This document shows positions 56,348 to 64,000 of a stretch of 64,000 bases of DNA, one piece after another. The notes under the pieces are model-generated. The model was not told the origin of the DNA and made no database searches. It saw only the letters and a list, made by a program, of their open reading frames with translations. Position numbers and translations under genes: made by a program. Source of the DNA: Marinirhabdus sp963799365 (GTDB lineage Bacteria; Bacteroidota; Bacteroidia; Flavobacteriales; Flavobacteriaceae); contig CAWCWV010000017.1 in assembly GCA_963799365.1 (NCBI GenBank), positions 62,001 through 126,000 on the forward strand, read 5' to 3'. The first letter of the stretch is position 1; the number at the start of each line of letters is the position of its first letter.

Positions 56348-57047
56348 ATGACCGACCTTCTTGGGCAAAGCGCTACTAGATTACCACACCGGAAACTATT
56401 CTGAAGACATCAGTACTGCTACCAATATTAGCGAAGAAGATGCACTTCCCCTTCCCTATCTCTTTCGAAGTTTTTCTGAAATGCCCAGACTGGAACAACG
56501 CGCTCTAAAAGAATGTCGCGGAACCATTCTGGATGTGGGATGCGGTGCAGGAAGTCATTCGCTTTGGTTGCAGAAGAAGGGATAGCAAGTAAAAGCAATA
56601 GATATTTCAGAAGGTGCCATTAAAGTTGCCAAAGCACGTGGTGTTGCAGTCGCGGAAACAATAAATATTCTGGATATTATCGAAGAAAAATTTGATACTA
56701 TTTTGCTACTTATGAACGGCACAGGAATTTTTGAAACGGTTAAAAAAACAACAAAATACCTTCAGCATTTAAAAAGTATTTTAAAACCTAACGGCCAAAT
56801 ACTCATAGATTCCAGCGACCTACAATATATGTACGACCGCAATGAAGATGGTAGCATTTGGGTGCCTCAGGAACGTTATTATGGAGAATTGGAGTTTACC
56901 ATGAGTTATAAAGGGGAAACCACACCTACCTTTCCGTGGTTGTATCTCGATGAAAGTTTGTTTCAGCGGTTGGCTGAAGCCGTTGAATTTAATTTTGAAG
57001 TACTGGAACGGGGTGAAAATTTTGACTATTTAGCAAGGCTTAGCTAG
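56348..57047 (+). pseudogene. SAM-dependent methyltransferase, broken by a frameshift and a TAG stop
   Basis: The intact family protein would start MTDLLGKALLDYHTGNYSED; the ATG at 56348 is out of frame with the rest by one extra base near 56357-56362. Motif I is clear: TILDVGCGAGSHSLWLQ. An in-frame TAG at 56583-56585 then interrupts KKG*QVKAIDISEGAIKVA, after which the frame stays open to 57047 (ILLLMNGTGIFE, LKPNGQILIDSSDLQYMY). After removing one base the length is 699 bp, 232 aa plus stop. The substrate is unknown. The stop could be real decay or an error. Confidence 0.82.
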
Positions 57048-57150
57048 TAGTTATTTTTCATTGCTAAAAGTTACGATCATAGAAAGTTTCAGAATTATTT
57101 CCCGACAATAAAAGAAACATAAAAAAAAAGCGTTAAAATCAAATAGAGCT

Positions 57151-57182
57151 TTGTTCAAAGCGCCATATTTACATTATGTTTG
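57151..57182 (+). promoter_or_regulatory. promoter of the metalloprotease lipoprotein gene
   Basis: TTG (57151-57153), 21 nt, then TATGTTTG (57175-57182): a full match to the Bacteroidota pattern TTG-N17-23-TAnnTTTG. The ATG at 57204 follows 21 bp later. The in-frame TTG at 57180 lies inside the -7 box and is not the start. Confidence 0.7.
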
Positions 57183-57203
57183 CTAAAATTACCAAATAAA
57201 TTT

Positions 57204-57962
57204 ATGAAAACTTACTTTACCAGATTTCTGCTCCTACTGTCAATTCTTTTAGTTATCGCTTCTTGTAAAAAAGATGACGATACAGTCATGACGGATGAAC
57301 GCGCCTTGAATTTATTAGGTTTAGGAGAATCTGCCGAGGATATTTTATCGGATGATATTTATAAAAGCCTTGTAGTAGAAATTGTGTATAGCAATGGTTT
57401 TAGGCCCGAGCAACGCACCATCGATAATTTAAGACAATTTTTAAACGAGCGCTTAAACAAACCAGAAGGAATAACTATTGTAGAAACTGTAATTGAACCA
57501 CCAGCTGGCGAACCATATACCACTCAGGAAATAAGAGATATTGAAACAGCTAACCGAACAAAATATACTGTAGACGACCAAATTGCCATTTATGTATTTT
57601 TTGCCAATGGCAACGCTCAGGGCGATACTGGATCTACAGTAACACTAGGCACAGCTTACAGAAACACCTCTGTAGTGGTCTATCAAGAGACATTACAAAG
57701 TTTAGAAATTGATCGTTTTTTGGTAGAAGCTACTACCTTAAGGCATGAGTTCGGCCATATGTTTGGGCTCGTAAATATTTTAAATGACGATATTCATACA
57801 GACCACGAAGACCCAGATAATAACAAACATTGCGTAGTAGAAAATTGTTTGATGTTTTTTGCCAGCACTATTCCAGCTACAATTCCAGATCCAATGGATT
57901 CGGACATTCCAGCATTGGATCCACTTTGCCTAGCAGATCTAAAAGCTAAAGGGGGGAAATAG
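57204..57962 (+). CDS. lipoprotein zinc metalloprotease (HExxH, metzincin-like)
   Basis: 252 aa from ATG 57204: lipoprotein signal (MKTYFTRFLLLLSILLVIASC), Asp-rich tether, then a protease domain. Zinc motif: LRHEFGHMFGLVN, i.e. HExxHxxG with Asn where the third metzincin His usually stands; His residues in HTDHEDPD and NKHC follow and may supply the third ligand. A Met-turn-like NCLMFF comes next. It is probably anchored in the outer membrane. Substrate unknown. It has one of the clearest promoters in the window. Confidence 0.85.
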   Translation: MKTYFTRFLLLLSILLVIASCKKDDDTVMTDERALNLLGLGESAEDILSDDIYKSLVVEIVYSNGFRPEQRTIDNLRQFLNERLNKPEGITIVETVIEPPAGEPYTTQEIRDIETANRTKYTVDDQIAIYVFFANGNAQGDTGSTVTLGTAYRNTSVVVYQETLQSLEIDRFLVEATTLRHEFGHMFGLVNILNDDIHTDHEDPDNNKHCVVENCLMFFASTIPATIPDPMDSDIPALDPLCLADLKAKGGK

Positions 57963-58035
57963 TTGTCAGTAGTAGCTCAGTTGTCAGTTGTCAGTTGTCA
58001 AAATACAATTTAGCTTTGTTTCTACTAAATTCTCT

Positions 58036-59676
58036 CTAATTTTTGCTGAAGACTTTCTCTCCATTAATAAACGTAGCCAGTACTTTTATCTTTGGAATAC
58101 TATCTGCCGGGATTTCCATAATATTTCTATCTAGAATGGTGAAATCTGCAGCTTTTCCAATTTCTATCGTTCCTTTTTCATCTTCTTCAAAATTTGAATA
58201 TGCTGCCCAGCTAGTCATTCCTTTTAAGGTTTCTTCTCGTGACAAAGCATCTTCCATTCTAAAACCACCTTCTGGATAATTCTTTAAATCTTTACGGGCT
58301 ACAGCACTATAAAACGTGTGCATCGGATTTACTTGTTCCACAGGGAAATCTGTTCCTAAAACTACAATACCTGCTTTATCCAATAAAGTTTTGTAGGCAT
58401 AGGCTCCTTTTATACGGTCATTACCTATTCTATCTTCGGCCCAGTACATATCGCTGGTAGCGTGGGTAGGTTGAATGGAAGGAATAATATTTTTCGAAAA
58501 TATATCAAAATCTTCTGGGGTTACAATCTGTGCGTGTTCCACTTTCCAACGCGCATCCGGATAGTTTGCCAGTGCTTTTTTATATGCCCTTAATACCGAA
58601 ACATTGGCAGAATCTCCTATGGCATGGGTATTCATTTGGTAGCCCGCGGTAGCCAATCGTTTTGCCAGATTCTCTAATTCGTCCATTGGCGTTATCATGG
58701 CTCCAAAGTGGTTCTCCTTATCACTATAGGATTTACGCATCGCTGCACCTCTAGATCCCAAGGCGCCGTCTGCATATACTTTTACAGAACGCACGTTTAG
58801 CCTCTCGGTTTTTACAATTCCTTTTTTCAGATAATAAGATAGGTTCTCTTCTGAATTACTCACCATGGCATACACCTTTATTTTCATAGCGCCTGCTTGT
58901 TGAAGGCTGTCTATTAATTCTATGACAGTTCTACTCAGTCCAGCGTCATTTACTGTGGTTGAGCCCGTTTTCTAGACATATTTTTTCAGCATCTTTTAAT
59001 GCTTGTATGGAAAATTCCCGTGATGGTGTGGGAATGGAGTTACGAACCAAACTCATAGGGCTGTCAATTAATATTCCTGTAAGTTGTCCTAGGCTATCTA
59101 ACACTACTTCACCACCTTCCAGTTTTAGTTTTGGGCGTGATACCTGCAAGTTCAATCGCTTTGGTGTTTACAATCATTGCGTGTCCATCTACTCTTGTAA
59201 GTGCTACAGGAGTATTCGGGAAATAAATTGTCTAGTTCTATCTTGGTAGGAAAATCTTTTAGTATCCCAATCGTTTTGGTCCCAACCACGACCTGTAATG
59301 TACGGTACATTTTTATCTTGCTGAAATGCCTTCACTCTTTCCAAAACTTCAGCATAACTCGTGGTACCTATTAAATCTACTTGTTGTCTGGTCACTCCCA
59401 GATTATATAAATGCGCGTGTGCATCTATTAATCCAGGGACAATGGTAGTACCCATTGGCATCGTAACGTTTCTTTAAGGTCGTATTTTAACTCTAGCTCG
59501 GGTTTTAATCCTATTTCTAGGATTTTTCCATCTCTTACAACAAAAGCGTTTGCAGTTTCGAAAGCATTATTTACCGTATAAATAGTGGCATTCTTAACGA
59601 GAAGATCTGCTGAAATTTTTTCGGGGGCACAATTGTAAAATAGAAATGTTGAGAGTAGAAAAACGAAATACTTCAT
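58036..59676 (-). pseudogene. amidohydrolase (YtcJ-type) lipoprotein, broken by six single-base insertions
   Basis: Pieces in different frames make one protein: lipoprotein start (FVFLLSTFLFYNCAPEKIS), amidohydrolase entry with metal site TIVPGLIDAHAHLYNLG, GRGWDQNDWD, VDGHAMIVN, NDAGLS, then the intact C-terminal part (58036-58887: DGALGSRGAAM, NTHAIGDSANV, EHAQIV, GTDFPVEQVNP, FTILDRN). Dropping one base near each of 59465, 59452, 59258, 59217, 59124 and 58959 restores an unbroken frame; 1641 minus 6 is 1635 bp, exactly 544 aa plus stop. An amide hydrolase of unknown substrate. Whether it is truly inactive depends on the sequence being right. Confidence 0.88.
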
Positions 59677-59824
59677 TTGTGATTGATTTTTCGTAAAAAT
59701 AGGTTTTTTAGAGGAGAAAAGGAAAGACCATTTATTGAAAGAGGAAAGTCATTCGTTACAATTCTGCAGGAAAGGCGAAATCGCTCAGGAATCTTAGGTA
59801 TTGATTAGTAAGTGAAATTTTTAA

Positions 59825-59943
59825 GTGGTGAGTGGTGAGTGGTGAGTGGTGAGTGGTGAGTGGTGAGTGGTGAGTGGTGAGTGGTGAGTGGTGAGTGGTG
59901 AGTGGTGAGTGGTGAGTGGTGAGTGGTGAGTGGTGAGTGGTGA
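59825..59943. repeat. heptamer minisatellite GTGGTGA x17
   Basis: GTGGTGA is repeated 17 times without interruption, in the gap between the amidohydrolase and a small membrane protein gene. Because 7 is not a multiple of 3 it can be open in several frames, but no gene runs through it convincingly. Copy number is likely variable between strains. Confidence 0.97.
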
Positions 59944-59963
59944 GTCGAAAAATAAAAAATATT

Positions 59964-60179
59964 CTAATACAACCTACCTCTGGAAACCATTTTATACATG
60001 CTATAGCCAAAGAAATAACAAGCTGCTTGTACTGCAAAAACCAGAAACGAAAGCAGGAAGAATTTTACAGCTACTTGCCAGATGCTTGCGTAGGGCTCTT
60101 CACTGCCTATCAAAAAACCCAAAGAGATAAGGGCGATAGCGATTCCAGCAAAAATAAAAAGCATTTTTCTGTGGTTCAT
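59964..60179 (-). CDS. small membrane protein, hypothetical (71 aa)
   Basis: MNHRKMLFIFAGIAIALISL starts a first hydrophobic helix (about 6-24); a second (about 37-60: FFLLSFLVFAVQAACYFFGY) and a basic end (MVSRGRLY) follow. It has an ATG start, a two-helix layout and normal composition, and ends just before the heptamer array, supporting a real gene of unknown function. Confidence 0.55.
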   Translation of the reverse strand: MNHRKMLFIFAGIAIALISLGFLIGSEEPYASIWQVAVKFFLLSFLVFAVQAACYFFGYSMYKMVSRGRLY

Positions 60180-60405
60180 ATTCTACAGACGTAGCATCTA
60201 TAAAATGGTTGCGCTGAAAGGAAACGGATTTCATGGATTAACACGAATTATTTGTACTCGCTACGCTCAAAATAAAATATAAAAATTTGATTTACAGCAC
60301 CTTTAAAAACAATAAAAGCGTTCTAAACTTTTTATATTATTTGCGCTATTTTCTTTTTTCTAAAATTCAATGTGTCGTTCGTCGCTCAATATTCCTACTT
60401 CAGAA

Positions 60406-62163
60406 CTACCAATCAAATTTATAGGTCGCTCCCAATAATCCTTGAATACCCTGTACAGGATAGTTAAGCCATCTCTCATAGTTATCACTTAATAGATTAC
60501 TTCCTTTTACAAAAACAGACAAGCGTTCGTCCACACGGTATCCAAAATGAACATTGGCATCTAGATACGCATCTAAAGTTTCTAAAGTGTTTATAGCTGT
60601 TCCAAAAATTCCAGCTTTCACCAAATTGTCTTGGCGTTCTCCTACATAAAAAAGACTGGCACCTCCGTAGATTTTTTCAGTGATACTGAAATCTGAAAAT
60701 AGCGTCGCTTTCAATTCAGGTAAATTCCATGCTTCTTGTTCCACATCGGTACTATAACTTAAAAATTCGGCATTCATACCTAAACTGAATTTTTCAGAAA
60801 TATCCACCTTCAACTCACCAAATACGGAAAGTGTATTCACGTCGTCATAGACTACCTGAAATGAATTTCCGTAGCCATATCCTTCTGTCTTACTGGTATC
60901 GCTTTGCGCATCTGGATTGCTTTTAAAGAGCGCTTTGTTGTCTTCTTTTCCGTAGGAAGCACGCAGATTATACCCCACACTATTGGTTATTTTCCCTTTT
61001 ATTCCTCCAAATCCATTGTACAATTGGCTCGTAGGTGCAATAAATAAAGTTGGCGACACATAGGGATTCTCTTCTTTAAAATCATAAAAACTATTTTGTG
61101 TCAATCCGCCATCTGCACCACCATACACAATAATAAACTCATCCACCAAGCGGTACGAAGCGTTAATTTGCGGATATAAAAAGAAATTTGTATCACTATT
61201 TTCAAGATCCAAACCTGCCATAGCAGTTACACCTAGTGAGAGGGTAAGATCATCATTCAAATAAACTAACGAAGGTGTAATTCCTGCATTTAACTGGCTG
61301 TAATTAATACCTCCAAGACCAATATCTATGTATTGTTTTTCAAAACTACCGCTTAGATAATCTACTTCTCCATCTACTTTTAATGTAAACGTGGTTAGTG
61401 GAAAAGAAAACTCTGGTTTTGCTTTAAAGTTAAATTCTGAAGAACCGTAAGCATCACCCAAAAACCGAACATTTGCTGAAACCTTTTCAAAAAACGAATC
61501 GTCTACTGAAATACTTCCACCTACCATCCCGCTAAAATAGGTTTGTTGGGCGTCCAGACCTGCTATAAATTCATCATCCGCATTGTCATAGGTTTCATTT
61601 AATCCATACCAGTTAAAAAGTTGGTGTTTTAAACCCGCATCTAGCCGGTACGAAACATCACGCTGCCTACTTGTATAATTACCATCTAATTGGGTGTTGT
61701 AATATTTATTCTCCAGGCGCACGCCGTCAATTCCACCCTGAGACGAATTATGTCTAAAAAAGAACCCTGCATTGTCTGTTCTACTTATCTGAAAATTGCT
61801 GAATAACTCTCCTAAAATAGTCGTGTAATTTCCAAAACCCAAGGTTGCATAATTATCGTATAATTTTATAGGTTTTACCTTTTCCACTGTAGCTGCTTTT
61901 CCTTTCGCAGGGGTAAACGTTGATGCCACGGGCACAGAAAAAATTTGGTATTGTACCTTCTTTTTTTGCGTGTCTATAGAATCGTTTAACACAGGTGTTT
62001 CCTTTACCTTAAAGGCATCGCTAATAGTTGGTGTATAGGGTTTTACGATATTCACCACTTCGGTACCAATGTTTTCTTCTTTCTCTTGTCCTATAAGAGT
62101 TAGCGAGAAAAGGATTAAAAAAAGTGGTGTATACTGTACTATATTTTTTATATAACGGACCAT
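60406..62163 (-). CDS. outer-membrane beta-barrel protein (TonB-receptor-like, no plug)
   Basis: 585 aa from ATG 62163 (MVRYIKNIVQYTPLFLILFS), signal peptide, a periplasmic segment (about 35-100: VNIVKPYTPTISDAFKVKE), then a long run of amphipathic strands to the end (GVRLENKYYNTQLDGNYTSRQ onward, ending LLGATYKFDW with terminal aromatic as usual for barrels). It resembles the barrel of TonB-dependent receptors but has no plug or TonB box I can see. It follows a TPR protein by about 32 bp, a common flavobacterial pair; the two may form an envelope complex. Confidence 0.8.
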   Translation of the reverse strand: MVRYIKNIVQYTPLFLILFSLTLIGQEKEENIGTEVVNIVKPYTPTISDAFKVKETPVLNDSIDTQKKKVQYQIFSVPVASTFTPAKGKAATVEKVKPIKLYDNYATLGFGNYTTILGELFSNFQISRTDNAGFFFRHNSSQGGIDGVRLENKYYNTQLDGNYTSRQRDVSYRLDAGLKHQLFNWYGLNETYDNADDEFIAGLDAQQTYFSGMVGGSISVDDSFFEKVSANVRFLGDAYGSSEFNFKAKPEFSFPLTTFTLKVDGEVDYLSGSFEKQYIDIGLGGINYSQLNAGITPSLVYLNDDLTLSLGVTAMAGLDLENSDTNFFLYPQINASYRLVDEFIIVYGGADGGLTQNSFYDFKEENPYVSPTLFIAPTSQLYNGFGGIKGKITNSVGYNLRASYGKEDNKALFKSNPDAQSDTSKTEGYGYGNSFQVVYDDVNTLSVFGELKVDISEKFSLGMNAEFLSYSTDVEQEAWNLPELKATLFSDFSITEKIYGGASLFYVGERQDNLVKAGIFGTAINTLETLDAYLDANVHFGYRVDERLSVFVKGSNLLSDNYERWLNYPVQGIQGLLGATYKFDW

Positions 62164-62207
62164 AAAATGAGTCATATTAGTTGTTGTTAAATTGATGATG
62201 TGGGGAA

Positions 62208-64000
62208 TTAATTTTTATTGGTCTCTACCGAAGCATTTGTTTTAGCTTCTGCATTTTTAATAAGTGATAATTCAGCTTTGGCTTCGTTTACGATTTCAGG
62301 GAATTCTGTAAAATTGGTTATCACGCTTTCCAAAATATAGGTTGCCTGATAGGCATCGCCCAAAGCGTAAAAATTCATTGCCATGAGTATCAATCCTTTG
62401 GCTCCGTATTGCTTGTAACCCGAATAATCCTTTGCTAGTTTTTGTACTGAAACATTAGATGCTTCATACTGTTGCGCTTTGTTTTTAAAATATGCATCGT
62501 AATACAGCGCTTCGGCGGCTAGGGCGCCTGTTGCAATTTTTGAAACCTCAGCATAGGCTGTTTTTGCTTTGGTTTCATCTCCATTCTTTATAGCAGCGCG
62601 TGCAATAATAATTTGCGCATCACTTTTAATGGCGTTGTCTACCTTTTCGTTCTGAAGTACTTTTTCAGCAAAATTGACAGCCTCAGCATACTTTTTTAAT
62701 TCGTAGCTGGCTTTCATACTATTGGTCTGGGCAAAAATGATGTTCTGCGGAAAGTCGGCTTCGGTTTCTAAGCGGATAAGGTATTGTAAGGCGTTCTGAT
62801 AGTCTTTTTGTCCTAAGTATAATTCAGAAATCCGCGCTAAGGCTTGTTCTGTAAATTCGCTTCGTTCTTTAGAAACAACAAACTCAAGATGTGGGATAGC
62901 TTTTACCGAATTATTTTCAGCAAAATACAACTGTCCTAAATAAAAATGGGCTTGCAATGCGTGTTGTCCATTTGGGAATTCTTTCAAATAATCTTCAAAC
63001 CTAGAAATTGCCTGGCTGGTTTTATTTTCTAGATAGGGTTGCTCTGCTGCCTGATAGGTGGCGTTGTCCAACTCTGCATCTTCCACCTGCACATAATCCA
63101 ATCCTGCTACCCAGCTAGCATACTCTCCCACGCGACCTTGATCTATATAAATAAGTTTTGCAGAAGTCACTGCTTGCAAAGCTTCTGGTGTAGCCGGGAA
63201 ATCACTGGCTACTCGCTTAAAAATAGCAAGTGCTTCGTTGCTTTTTCCTGAATTGTCATAAAGCAACCCTTTTTTCATCAAAGCGCTAGATGCATATCTA
63301 CTTTTAGGCATTTCGTTAATGAGCTTATCATAGGTTCGTAAAGCCTCTGGGCTTTTTTCCTGACCTAAATAGGTGTTTCCCAATTCATACAATGCATCAT
63401 CGCGATAAATAGACTTTGGGTAATCTCTTGCAAAATCCTGTAAGCCCTCAATTTTGGAATCTGTTCTATCCACAAAACCATAACTAATTGCTTTTTGAAA
63501 CGCCGCATAGTCTTTATCTGGCGCTCCTAACTCAATAGCTTTGTTGTAATTTTCCATCGCTGGCCAGTATTGGCTGGTCACAAAATAGCTATCGCCCAAA
63601 CGCAAATAAGCGTCTTTTTTACGAGCTCCATTGGCCGTGGAGGATGCTACGTACCCTTTAAATTGAGTGATGGCTTCGGGGTAATTTTTTAATTTAAACT
63701 GATTGTATGCCAGGTTGTATTTGCTATTTTCCCATTCTGGTGTTTGCGAGGCAGACGGTAATTGAGCAAATTGTTTGTAACCTATTAAAGCTTCTTCAAA
63801 ATTAGAGAGCTGAAAATCGCTTTCGGCTTTCCAATAGGTGGCTCTTGCGGTAAAACTGGCATCACGAGGTTCTTTTAAGGATTTGTTCAGCATTGTGATG
63901 GCTTCGCTATAATTACTTTCATTGTACAACTCGATACCACGGTAAAATGCTACTTTTTGGTAGGCTAATTTATTTTCAAAGTTTTTGTTGTTTTCCAACA
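62208..64000 (-). CDS. tetratricopeptide-repeat protein (N-terminal part outside window)
   Basis: The frame is open to the right edge; the visible 597 or so residues are made of TPR units (EAITMLNKSL, EALIGYKQFAQLP, EAITQFKGYVASS, EALRTYDKLINEMPKS, KAIPHLEFVVSKE, AEAVNFAEKVLQ). The C-terminus (LSLIKNAEAKTNASVETNKN) is complete at 62208. No start codon can be chosen because the 5' part is missing. It is probably periplasmic or envelope-associated, judged by its barrel partner; such TPR rods bind partner proteins. Confidence 0.88.
   Translation of the reverse strand, partial: LENNKNFENKLAYQKVAFYRGIELYNESNYSEAITMLNKSLKEPRDASFTARATYWKAESDFQLSNFEEALIGYKQFAQLPSASQTPEWENSKYNLAYNQFKLKNYPEAITQFKGYVASSTANGARKKDAYLRLGDSYFVTSQYWPAMENYNKAIELGAPDKDYAAFQKAISYGFVDRTDSKIEGLQDFARDYPKSIYRDDALYELGNTYLGQEKSPEALRTYDKLINEMPKSRYASSALMKKGLLYDNSGKSNEALAIFKRVASDFPATPEALQAVTSAKLIYIDQGRVGEYASWVAGLDYVQVEDAELDNATYQAAEQPYLENKTSQAISRFEDYLKEFPNGQHALQAHFYLGQLYFAENNSVKAIPHLEFVVSKERSEFTEQALARISELYLGQKDYQNALQYLIRLETEADFPQNIIFAQTNSMKASYELKKYAEAVNFAEKVLQNEKVDNAIKSDAQIIIARAAIKNGDETKAKTAYAEVSKIATGALAAEALYYDAYFKNKAQQYEASNVSVQKLAKDYSGYKQYGAKGLILMAMNFYALGDAYQATYILESVITNFTEFPEIVNEAKAELSLIKNAEAKTNASVETNKN

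Noticed and set aside
56583..56585. TAG recoding (pyrrolysine-like) in the methyltransferase
   Set aside because: No recoding machinery is seen, the same gene also carries a frameshift, and surrounding genes are full of single-base lesions; a stop mutation or error is simpler.
59756..60037. Protein with LTTHHSP repeats on the minus strand
   Set aside because: It is only the translation of the GTGGTGA heptamer array plus the opposite-frame overlap with the small membrane protein gene.

Overview
The window looks like a chromosomal segment of a marine-type member of the Flavobacteriaceae (Bacteroidota). Evidence: low GC; promoter -7 boxes of the Bacteroidota form TAnnTTTG; almost no Shine-Dalgarno sequences except a strong one before rpsU; type IX secretion (T9SS) proteins including a giant type B CTD adhesin; DUF3467 behind rpoC; and many families typical of this group (PorP/SprF, DUF2851, NamZ, TonB-receptor-like barrels). 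Nearly all genes lie on the minus strand.

Layout. 1-3.1 kb: end of a DUF4369-like protein, a small conserved protein, and an overlapping idi-queD-bcp-manA operon. 3.2-19.2 kb: a surface module of a PorE-like OmpA/TPR/propeller lipoprotein-type protein, a PorP/SprF protein and a 4359-residue adhesin. The adhesin has a head domain, 9 SprB repeats, 15 Ig/cadherin-like domains in an A-B-C order, 12 DUF11-like repeats (8 of them almost identical, 402 bp each) and a type B C-terminal domain. 19.8-21.4 kb: prfC on the plus strand. 21.4-23.3 kb: a two-gene unit encoding a stand-alone copy of the adhesin head and a small secreted protein. 23.8-38.9 kb: the classical translation/transcription block, read on the minus strand as tRNA-Thr(UGU), tRNA-Tyr(GUA), tRNA-Gly(UCC), tRNA-Thr(GGU), tuf, tRNA-Trp, secE, nusG, rplK, rplA, rplJ, rplL, rpoB, rpoC, DUF3467. 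39-48.9 kb: hpf, a tyrosine recombinase, rpsU and assorted envelope and metabolic genes. 49-64 kb: a CBS-type PLP enzyme, a CAP/ricin-like secreted protein, and a run of genes broken by single-base insertions, ending in a beta-barrel and a TPR protein that runs off the window.

Most notable: between tRNA-Thr(UGU) and tRNA-Tyr sits a 170-bp tandem array. It holds five copies of the 5' half of tRNA-Tyr plus its upstream flank, and in every copy the 5' side of the anticodon arm is replaced by a 20-nt palindrome. It recalls, but is not, the 178-bp tRNA-Tyr-derived repeats at E. coli tyrT. A second theme is a set of one-base insertions, never deletions, that break at least six genes including the universal rplK; this pattern suggests sequence error more than gene decay. 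A third is the strong Shine-Dalgarno before rpsU, which fits the autoregulation known for bS21 in Bacteroidota ribosomes whose anti-SD is hidden.
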